From Amylostereum areolatum (Eukaryota > Basidiomycota > Agaricomycetes > Russulales > Stereaceae), in NCBI GenBank assembly GCA_012932865.1, contig SAXG01000007.1, positions 1-64,000 of the forward strand: DNA of 64,000 bases, given 5' to 3'. The number at the start of each line of letters is the position of its first letter. The first letter of the stretch is position 1. The position numbers and the translations under genes are program-made. Positions 45,537 to 54,006 of the stretch are shown one piece after another. The notes beneath the pieces are model-generated. The model had not been told where the DNA came from and made no database searches. It was given only the letters and a program-made list of their open reading frames with translations.

Positions 45537-46077
45537 TGTTACAACTTGTCCAAGGTACTTCATTTTCCATTGCCTTATTAGGAAGGACGTCGCTAAACGA
45601 CGGATTACGACTGTGCCCCAGTTCGTAACCGTCTCAACGACGCGACAACGACAGTGCCACAGATTGTCACCGTCCCGACGACAGTGCCACAGATCGTCAC
45701 CGTCTCGACGGCACAGCCGCGACGGTGCCACAGTCTCATCCCCGTAGATACTTGATGCGACCGTCGCTCAATGTACATATATTTACTCGACCTCCTTTCT
45801 TATAAAAGGAGGCTCATCGAACGAGCCATTCCTCAGCTCGTTCTCTTTGTAAATACAGGACTGTTCTGAATAAGAACCTCCTCTTAAACACTAAAGAGAA
45901 TCCTAAGCATACTAAGTCGATAAGACTCGCCTAAGTCTTCCGCGAAGACTTACTGCTTCGTCTATCGACCTTCACCTTCGTATAAACCGAGACGTCTGGA
46001 TCACCTGATCCCACTTCTCGCACGCACGAGTACTGTAGCCTGAGCCGCTTGTCACGTGATAAGGACCGTCCTTAACA
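45537..46077 (+). repeat. 5' LTR of element C
   Basis: 541 bp. U3 carries tandem copies of a GACAGTGCCACAGATCGTCA-type unit (about 45640-45725). TATAAAA lies at 45801-45807. The inferred transcript start, at 45835, is AGCTCGTTCT, complementary to the primer site. An inverted repeat GAACGAG...CTCGTTC (about 45828-45843) sits at that start. Confidence 0.95.
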
Positions 46078-46079
46078 CT

Positions 46080-46089
46080 AGAACGAGCT
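46080..46089 (+). promoter_or_regulatory. Self-priming primer-binding site of element C
   Basis: AGAACGAGCT, 2 nt after the LTR, is the perfect reverse complement of AGCTCGTTCT at 45835-45844, 34 nt downstream of the TATA box. Confidence 0.72.
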
Positions 46090-46126
46090 CTCCTCTACAC
46101 TAGCTCACCCTACAGTTTGGCGCAGA

Positions 46127-48205
46127 GTGTCAAACGAAACACCCACCACGGAGTCAGCGGAACAACCCACTGAAAAAAGACCATCAGATTTTGAGATCCC
46201 TCAGCTCCAATCAAACTGCAGTCGAGACTTCCCCAACGGAAATGAAGATCATCGCGGGACATTTGACCCCTATCATCTCCTTTTTTACTACGACGGAGCC
46301 CTCATCGCGAAAGAAAGCAAAGGGACATACGCATACCAGTGGAACCCACCCATATACAGATACAACCTTCCCCCAGCAGCAGAATACTTCAAAGATAGAT
46401 CCAAAAGAGAAAAAGAAGACGGAAGCTACGACAATTCACATTGGAAGCGCCCAGATTATTCAAGACCTCATATCGGGCCCCTCTCATCAGAAGAACTCTG
46501 GAAACACCCGGACGCACAGAAAGTCGAAGAGAAGCCTTACACCGGGAATATTAAGGACTACTGGGAATTTGATCCCGATACCGACACAGCCGATACGACA
46601 ACCGAACCACAGAACCCTCAAACCGAACTCCAGCATCCTCAAGAACCCGCAACAACTACACAGCCTCCAGAGGAAACCGCGCCAGAACCTAAGAGAACTG
46701 TATCAAACCCCCAAGTTAAGTCCGATTCCGGAGGAAGTCGAGAAGGCAGCCCATCGAGCGCAGCAGAAACGGAAGGACATACAGAGAAATCAACAAGATC
46801 TCCATCAGTTAAATCAGACGAAGATATCTTCGGAACCAGAAGAGGAAGACAAGGAAATCTATTCGGAAGACCAGAGAACGTCACAACAATGGGAGACACC
46901 GCCACCTCGATACCCAACCCCGCCACCGCACTTGGCAATGTCCCCCCTGGAGAGACTAATGTACCGCGCCAGACGCCTGCAACTCCAACACCAGCCGATC
47001 CCGCAAAACCGAGACATGAGACTCGATTCTCCCTAGGATTTGGCACGACCGAACCAATAAGATGGAGACCGCCACAATCACCATCACCACCGCCTTCCGA
47101 CCGATCGATAGAAGACAAGAAGGGAAAAGAAGTTCAGGACTACGTTTTCGGAAGAGGAGCAACCGCAGATCTTCCGAAAGGATCAAAGTATCCACCAGGG
47201 AATTCCCCACCGGGAGGAACAGGAACAATCGGATCAAAGCCCGACGACAAGGACAAAGGATTCAAGTTAAACGCATTAGGAGTATATGACGGAAGGGATC
47301 GGCAAAAGCAGCAAAGTTCGTAGAACAATGCGTACTTCGCTTCATAGCATTCCCCAACGCATATGCTGCCAACATGCATAAGATAACCTTCGTGCTCTCA
47401 CATCTCACCGATGGCCTGCCCTTCACTGGGCGTCCCTTTAATAAGCAAAATCGATAAGATACGAGATCGCGGCCTAGATCCAGAAGCGTACCTTCCATGG
47501 ACGGTGTTCCGCGACCACTTCTTAGAGACCTTTGGAGAAATAGACCCCGGAAGGGACGCTAGATTCAACATACAGCGCCTGGAACAAGGCACTATGGACA
47601 CCAAAGATTACATCACGATCTTCAGAGACTATGCTATGGAAGCTGGTTACGATCATAAAGCACTGATCGACCAATTCAAGAGAGGACTGCGCAACGATAT
47701 CGTAGTCGAGATCCTCAAAAGAGATCACATCTCGAACGATATTGAAGAATGGTATGAACTCGCATTGCGCATCGATAATAACTGGCGAGAAGCTCAAGCA
47801 TTCCAACGGCATTATACAAGACCAATGAACCCAACGAGCGACCTCACCCTCCTATACAGGAAACCACAGGCGTACGTTCCATTCCGAAAAGGAAACGGAA
47901 ACAAAGGAAACGTTACCACCGCCAGAGCCGCTCAGACCGGAAACAACGGCCGAAACTTCAGACGCCTCACCCCACAAGAACGTACCGAACTCCAGAAATC
48001 AGGATCATGCTTCTATTGCCGGAAGCCAGGACACATCTCCAGGAACTGCCCAGAGAAACGTACCCAAACAACGATCAATGCACGAACAGCGAATCTAACA
48101 GAGGAAGAATCCCCGATTGATCAGATCACCAAGCTTGTGAACAAGATGGACAGTGAAACGTTCGCACGCACTGCCAACATGTTCAAAGACAATCAGGGTT
48201 TTTGA
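46127..48205 (+). pseudogene. gag: Element C Gag with three 1-bp losses
   Basis: The N-terminal 390 codons are open (nominal start GTG 46127, no earlier AUG, first in-frame ATG at about 46889). Compared with C-prime, single bases are missing near 47303 (CGGCAAAAG against CGGGCAAAG), near 47413 and in a T-run near 47438. Together they restore frame but leave a stop at 47321-47323. The remainder (ISKIDKIRDRGLDPEAYLPW onward) includes capsid helices and CCHC knuckle CFYCRKPGHISRNC (about 48007-48050), ending DNQGF at TGA (48203-48205). Gag forms the particle and binds RNA. Confidence 0.88.
46191..47036 (+). CDS. Overlapping ORF in element C gag, opened by the first AUG of the mRNA
   Basis: The +1 frame relative to gag is open for 281 codons. 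Its first ATG, at 46242 (MKIIAGHLTPII), is also the first ATG downstream of the inferred transcript start at 45835, giving 264 aa. The product would be basic and Pro/Gln/Ser-rich, ending SPLERLMYRARRLQLQ...RDMRLDSP. The same frame is open in C-prime (36234-37070), which differs by substitutions and an in-frame indel. No known domain. It could be a separate protein, an uORF-like regulator, or a compositional by-product of gag. Confidence 0.45.
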   Translation: MRSLSSNQTAVETSPTEMKIIAGHLTPIISFFTTTEPSSRKKAKGHTHTSGTHPYTDTTFPQQQNTSKIDPKEKKKTEATTIHIGSAQIIQDLISGPSHQKNSGNTRTHRKSKRSLTPGILRTTGNLIPIPTQPIRQPNHRTLKPNSSILKNPQQLHSLQRKPRQNLRELYQTPKLSPIPEEVEKAAHRAQQKRKDIQRNQQDLHQLNQTKISSEPEEEDKEIYSEDQRTSQQWETPPPRYPTPPPHLAMSPLERLMYRARRLQLQHQPIPQNRDMRLDSP

Positions 48206-48234
48206 ATCATCCTTCAACCGCGGCTGTTGAAAGG
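48196..48234 (+). promoter_or_regulatory. -1 ribosomal frameshift signal of element C
   Basis: Canonical heptamer G GGT TTT (48196-48202) abuts the gag stop TGA. Pol is in the -1 frame. After an 8-nt spacer, CCTTCAAC (48211-48218) pairs with GTTGAA-A-GG (48226-48234), an 8-bp stem with one bulged A and a 7-nt loop. C-prime has the same heptamer and hairpin. Confidence 0.75.
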
Positions 48235-51200
48235 ACACAGACAATGAACTTTTCAAATCGGTCTCCTGTGCAGGAAACAGGAGATGACGTAAATAGAACA
48301 GTGTATATAAGGTCATACCAAGATGGAGCAACGCACGCTCCATCAATTCATATACCTGTTACATTTCATGGAAAGTTCCGTAAAGCCGCCGCAAAAGCAC
48401 TGCTCGATAGCGGAGCAAGCAGTACCCTGATCCATCCAGATTTCGTACGAAAACACAAGATGAATCTGATCCAATTGAAGAAGCCAATACCGATATATAA
48501 CGTTGATGGATCTAGGAACACTCTAGGAGAGATCAAACAGAAAGTGTACCTTCCAATGACGATGGAAGGGATCAACGGAGAAATTCACCGCGAAAACTTA
48601 GGATTGTTCGTCACAGCCCTGGGAGGAGACGAAGTAATCTTAGGAACCCCTTGGCTCAAGAAACACAATCCTCATATCGACTGGAGAAAGAGACAGATTA
48701 CACTACAAACGTGTCCAGGTACGTGCCTCACTACCAGTAAAACAATGATCGTCCAAGGAAAAGACGAACACTCTCTACAATCATTCGAAGAACAGAAGAT
48801 CAACCATCACGCAACGATAGAAGAACAAGAAGACCCCGAATCCAACTCCGATCTCGCCGATATCAGGATAGTCAGAACGTTCCATGGAAAAACTGACGTA
48901 GAAACAATGCCGATTGCAAAAGAAGCAAACGAACCCGGTATTTGGATAACAGCAAGAGCAACCAAGGCACAAGAACTCGCAGAAAGAGCGGCCATAGGAG
49001 AGAAGAAGAAGACACTCGATAAGATGATTCCGTCTAGTTACAAACAGTATCAGAAGGTATTCGAAAAGAAAGCGTCGGAACGCTTCCCAATCAGCAGACC
49101 TTGGGATCACGCGATAGACCTGACTGAAGGATGGAAACCTCGAAATTGCAAAGTGTACCCAATGACGGTACCAGAACGGAAGGAACTGGACACATTCATA
49201 GACGAGCATCTACGAAAAGGGTACATCCGAGAATCAAAATCAGAGATATCATCGCCCTTCTTCTTTATCAAGAAGAAAGATGGATCTCTTCGACCAGTAC
49301 AGGACTATCGCTATCTTAACTCGATCACGGTCAAAAATGAATACCCGATACCACTCATCTCAGATCTCATCGACAAATTAAAAGGCGCTAAGATCTTCTC
49401 AAAGCTCGATCTCCGATGGGGATACAACAATGTTCGGATCAAAGAAGGAGATCAATGGAAAGCTGCGTTCAAAACAAACAGAGGCCTTTTCGAACCAATG
49501 GTAATGTTCTTCGGACTAACCAACTCACCCGCAACATTCCAAGCAATGATGAACGCACTGTTCAAAGAATTAATAGACACCGGAAAAGTAGTGGTCTATA
49601 TGGATGACATACTGATATTTACAGAAACACTCGACGAACATAGAAAACTGATGAAAGAAGCCCTCCAACTTCTAGAACGGAACGATCTATTCCTCAAACC
49701 AGAGAAGTGCTTCTTCGAACAACCATCGATCGAGTACCTAGGCGTGATAATCACGCACAACAAGGTACAGATGGATCCGGTCAAAGTCCAAGGACTAGCC
49801 GAATGGCCCACACCGAGGAAAGTAAAAGAAGTCCAATCATTCCTCGGATTTGGAAATTTCTATCGACGCTTCATCAAAGACTATTCCAAGATCGCCAGAC
49901 CCCTATTCCAGCTCACAAAGAAAGACCACGAATGGAACTGGACGGCCGAATGTGAACGTACCTTCGAAAGACTGAAACGAGAATTCACATCGTCCCCAAT
50001 CTTAATCATGCCCGATGAAAACAAACCATTCCGCATAGAGAGTGACGCCTCCGATTTTGCGTACGGAGCCATCCTATCGTAGCCAGATGAGATCGAAAGA
50101 TGGCATCCGGTCGCATACCTATCCAAATCACTATCTCCCGCGGAACAAAATTACGAGATATACGACAAAGAACTCTTAGGAGTAGTGAAAGCCTTAGAAC
50201 ACTGGCGACACTATCTAGAAGGAGCGAACCACAAAGTCGAAATCTGGACAGATCATAAAAATCTAGAATATTTCACAACAGCTCAGAAACTCAATCGACG
50301 ACAAGCACGATGGAGCTTGTATCTGTCCCGTTTCGACTACACCTTGGTACACAAACCAGGAAGTACAAACAAGGCAGATGGACTTTCTAGAAGACCAGAT
50401 CATAAGGAAGATATTCCAGACAACGACGACCGCATCCTGCTTCACCCTTCGGTTTTCAGAGCTAGAGCCACCGGAAGAGGAACAGTCGAAGCAGTCGGAG
50501 ACAAAGAACTTCTCAAAGAACTAAGAAACTTCTCACACCTAGATGATGAAGTTTGGACAGCGTTAGATACAATCAAAAGATCGGGACCACGCACCCTCGC
50601 AAAAGGAATCGAAGATTGGAACTTCGAGAATGATCTGATCATCAGAAAAGGAAAGATCTATGTGCCACAGAATCTCGAACTCAGACGCATGATCCTAAAA
50701 TCGCATCATGATCTAGAAACGATTGGACATCCAGGCGAAATGAAAACTCTGGAGCTAGTACAAAGAAACTTTTGGTGGCCAAAAATGATTTCCTTCGTAA
50801 AAAGTTATGTTCAAGGATGTCCCGTATGCCAGTCAACAAAGAATGTCACGCATCCGGCGAAACATCCATTACAACCTACGGAAATACCAGAACGACCATG
50901 GGAAACAATCACATCAGATTTCATTACAGATCTTCCGATCTCCAACGGATTCGATTCGATCAACGTAGTCGTCGACAGGTTCACCAAAACCGCAGTATTC
51001 ACGCCGTGCCTAAAGACGATCAACGCAGAAGAAACAGCTGATCTTCTGATCGACAATGTTTACAGACGATTTGGACTATGGAAAAGAATGATATCGGACA
51101 GAGGCCCTCAATTTGCATCCAAAGTATTCCAGTCCATCTGCGAAAGCCTCGGAGTTATCTCGTCGCTCAGTACAGCGTATCATCCCCAAACGGATGGCGA

Positions 51201-52089
51201 AACAGAAAGAGTGAATCAAGAATTAGAACAATATCTTCGAGCATTCTGCAACGGAGATCAAACGAATTGGGCAAAACTTCTACCAAAAGCAGAATTTGCA
51301 CACAATATAAGACAACATTCAGCTACGAAAGCTTCCCCATTTGAACTCCTACACGGGTATCAACCGGTTTTTAACCCGGCAATACCAACCGATCCGCGAA
51401 TACCGACAGCCGAAGAAAGAATAAAGAACTTTAAGGACGCATGGGACAACGCAGAAGCAAGTCTGGAAATAGCTGCCAAATTAATGAAAATGCAGCACGA
51501 TCAAACGTCCACACTGCGAGACCAACTCAAACAGGGTGACCAAGTATGGTTAGATGGGAAAAATCTTAACACGGTATACCCGAAAACTAAACTAGCACCA
51601 AAGCGATTTGGCCCATTCAAAATCGAAAAAGTAATAGGACCAGTAACCTATCGCTTAGAACTACCGGCGAAATGGAAAATACATCCGGTATTTCACGCGG
51701 CACTATTAATTCCATTCAAAGAAACAGAACAATATGGAGAAGCTTATGAAAAACCGCCCCCGGAACTAGTAAACGACGAAGAACTCTATGAACTAGAAAC
51801 AATAATAGCCTCGAAACTAGACAAACGATATTCCGAACCATTACATTATTTCGTAAAATGGAAAGGCTACCCAGATTCCGGTAACACATGGGAACCAGCA
51901 TCTAATCTCGAAGGATCAAAAGATGCGATCGCAGAGTTCCACCGGAATAATCCCAAGGCACCGAAGTTGCCACCACAGCCAATCAAAGATACCAACACAG
52001 AAGCCACTGATCGTGACGAAACTGAAGCAACGCAGCAAGAACGAAGACCAACGAGACGAAAGAAACGCAAGACGAAAGTAAGACACTAA
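48202..52089 (+). pseudogene. pol: Element C Pol with one nonsense codon
   Basis: Protease LLDSGASSTLIHPDF (about 48400), RT fingers [18 protein letters not shown] (about 49260) and catalytic YMDD (about 49600), and RNase H DASDFAYG (about 50045) come first. Then a stop TAG at 50080-50082 replaces a Gln codon of C-prime. The frame continues through integrase: HHCC finger (CPVCQ), DFITDLP, SDRGPQF (about 51097) and QTDGETERVN (about 51190). A chromodomain follows (ELYELETIIASKLDK...GYPDSGNTWEPASNL, 51783-51905). A basic tail (RRPTRRKKRKTKVRH) ends at 52089. Apart from the one stop the frame is complete. Confidence 0.92.
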
Positions 52090-52122
52090 GTGAGACTCAA
52101 CGGCATTCAGGCGAATGCACTG

Positions 52123-52140
52123 CCAACAAGGGGGGGATAA
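52123..52140 (+). promoter_or_regulatory. Internal polypurine-like tract after element C pol
   Basis: AACAAGGGGGGGATAAAA lies 35-50 nt after the pol stop, where the 3' LTR of a simple Ty3/Gypsy element would begin (compare AAAGGGGGGGTAA before the A LTR). A second tract, GAGAGGGGGATAG, abuts the real 3' LTR at 62766. The internal tract could be a relic of a shorter ancestor or a central plus-strand primer. Confidence 0.5.
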
Positions 52141-52172
52141 AAACCCTACGGGTTCAACAAGACAGATCACCA

Positions 52173-52427
52173 ATGTCCACCACCCCGAACGCAACCAACA
52201 TCTCCTCTACCAATCAGACCGTCTCACCCAACAATGTCGAACGTATCCGCCTCGTCTGCAACAAAGCACACCACACTCAGCAGGAACGCACCCTCTGTGG
52301 AGACTGCTTCATCGCTCGATCGGCAGAAATCTTCGCAATTAAGTCAGTACCTCCTCCGTCTAGGTCAGGACCAGACGGAAGAACAGGGGGTAAGCCGATT
52401 AGAAGCATACAGAAGAACCCTAACTGA
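52173..52427 (+). CDS. Element C accessory ORF a (84 aa)
   Basis: The first ATG after pol (MSTTPNATNISSTNQTVSPN) opens 84 codons with three Cys in a short span (RLVCNKAHHTQQERTLCGDCF), ending at 52427. It overlaps ORF b from 52234. The sequence is too short to assign. It might be an independent peptide or a leader exon. Confidence 0.3.
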   Translation: MSTTPNATNISSTNQTVSPNNVERIRLVCNKAHHTQQERTLCGDCFIARSAEIFAIKSVPPPSRSGPDGRTGGKPIRSIQKNPN

Positions 52428-54006
52428 AGCGCCCGGATTCCTCACAGGTGCTAATGCAATCCCCGTGGCCCGGAGCGACGGAGGTCCCAACACCCGATTC
52501 CCCGATACTCGAGAATCAAATAGCCCGCATGATAGCCGGAGTAGCGATCGAGCAGGCCAGACAGCGGATCGACGACCTCAGGAGGGAGTCGGCCGACGTC
52601 CAGGGCATCCTGGAGGACCACAACAAGATGCTCGACGAAGAACTCCACCAGCTGGACCTGAGGTACCTGACGCTCTCGACCGAAATGGAGGAACGAGAGG
52701 TCAAGCTCCTTCGACGATTCAGGAAGCTAGCGCAGCGGCTATACTCAACGTCGCAGAACTCCGAAAGTTCCTCACTGAAGTCGGACTCCGAGTCAACTGG
52801 CTCAACTTGGAAAGACACACCTTCCGTGCCGCCTACGAAGGAGAAATCCTCCGAAGACGAATGGAAACTACCGGAGTTCCCCATATGTCGTCACGCGAAG
52901 GCCCTGACATCGACCTCATCTTCCATGGACATCACATCTCCCCGGGCTATACTATTCGACCCGATCCCATCGCATTCGCCCTCACCAGACCCCCGTTCCT
53001 TCCTAACGCCCCTCCACGACCCGTCACCGCCCCCACGCCACCAGGATCCTTACCCATCCCCGGCATCACCCAGATTAACCCCGTCCAGCCTCCCGTCGCT
53101 AGAAACGGATTACCCGGAGAGCAGTTCAGACAGCCCCTGCCAAGAGAGCTATCCGGACAGCCCATGGCTCCCCCAGAGCCCAGACAACAGACCAGCGATC
53201 CGCGACCAATACCTGGGACATCTCCTCGGCTGCCCACAGTGCCTAGACCGCCAACTCCATTCCCGGTATCTGCTAGCGACACTCCCATGCCATGGCACGG
53301 AGGCCCCCCTGCTTATCCCTCGTTCCTACATTCGCACTCCGACCACGATCGAGATTCCATCGCCCAGAATCCCCGAGTCGCCTCACAGCGACGTAAACAT
53401 GAATCTGTCGACCCCGACGGAAGACCGTTCAAGCGGATCAGAGAGTTCAGACTCCCCAATGCATCGGGTGAGGAAGAACTTCAAGGAGCTCAAGAAGATA
53501 GTCGATCGAATGATGGAAGACCACGCCCGCAGGAGACAGGAACTCAACCTAACGGACGAGTCGAACAGTTCAGCGGACGAATCGGACAGCTCGGCGGACA
53601 AATCGGAGAAGGACGACAGGACGAAGGAAATAGCCGAGAATCCCTCGGACCCATGGAGCGACGAACCAACCACGTGGACGCAAGAGAAGTGGGACGCGAT
53701 TCCCTCGAAGCCGCGGAAACGCTGCTGGAAATGCGGCAAGCGAGGCCATCTCCGCCGAGATTGTCCCCGTCGCAAGAACGCTCCCCCTCACTTCCCCCGA
53801 TCTCGGTCCTGCTATCCCCTCCGACCACAGACTCCTCTTCCTCACCCTCGCCCGGACCGTCCGGATATCAGTTACGATCCAGGAACACTGATGTCCCACC
53901 CCCACCTCCGACGTACCGACGCTACCGCCCGCGCCCACAGGCAGCTTCTGGGATTCCTCACGCGACGCGAGAGCCTGACGCACGAAGCCGCCCAACACGC
54001 CACTGA
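52234..54006 (+). CDS. Element C accessory ORF b (590 aa), overlapping ORF c
   Basis: ATG at 52234 (MSNVSASSATKH). The frame stays open for 590 codons and overlaps ORF c for 1,559 nt in another frame. It has an N-terminal helical segment (SQLSQYLLRLGQDQTEEQGVSR) and a structured-looking middle (AELRKFLTEVGLRVNWLNLE, then HGHHISPGYTIRPDP, about 52750-52980). A very proline-rich half follows and ends RPRPQAASGIPHATREPDARSRPTRH. No known domain. The middle part reads more like protein in this frame than in ORF c, which is why I list it. Confidence 0.45.
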   Translation: MSNVSASSATKHTTLSRNAPSVETASSLDRQKSSQLSQYLLRLGQDQTEEQGVSRLEAYRRTLTEAPGFLTGANAIPVARSDGGPNTRFPDTRESNSPHDSRSSDRAGQTADRRPQEGVGRRPGHPGGPQQDARRRTPPAGPEVPDALDRNGGTRGQAPSTIQEASAAAILNVAELRKFLTEVGLRVNWLNLERHTFRAAYEGEILRRRMETTGVPHMSSREGPDIDLIFHGHHISPGYTIRPDPIAFALTRPPFLPNAPPRPVTAPTPPGSLPIPGITQINPVQPPVARNGLPGEQFRQPLPRELSGQPMAPPEPRQQTSDPRPIPGTSPRLPTVPRPPTPFPVSASDTPMPWHGGPPAYPSFLHSHSDHDRDSIAQNPRVASQRRKHESVDPDGRPFKRIREFRLPNASGEEELQGAQEDSRSNDGRPRPQETGTQPNGRVEQFSGRIGQLGGQIGEGRQDEGNSRESLGPMERRTNHVDAREVGRDSLEAAETLLEMRQARPSPPRLSPSQERSPSLPPISVLLSPPTTDSSSSPSPGPSGYQLRSRNTDVPPPPPTYRRYRPRPQAASGIPHATREPDARSRPTRH

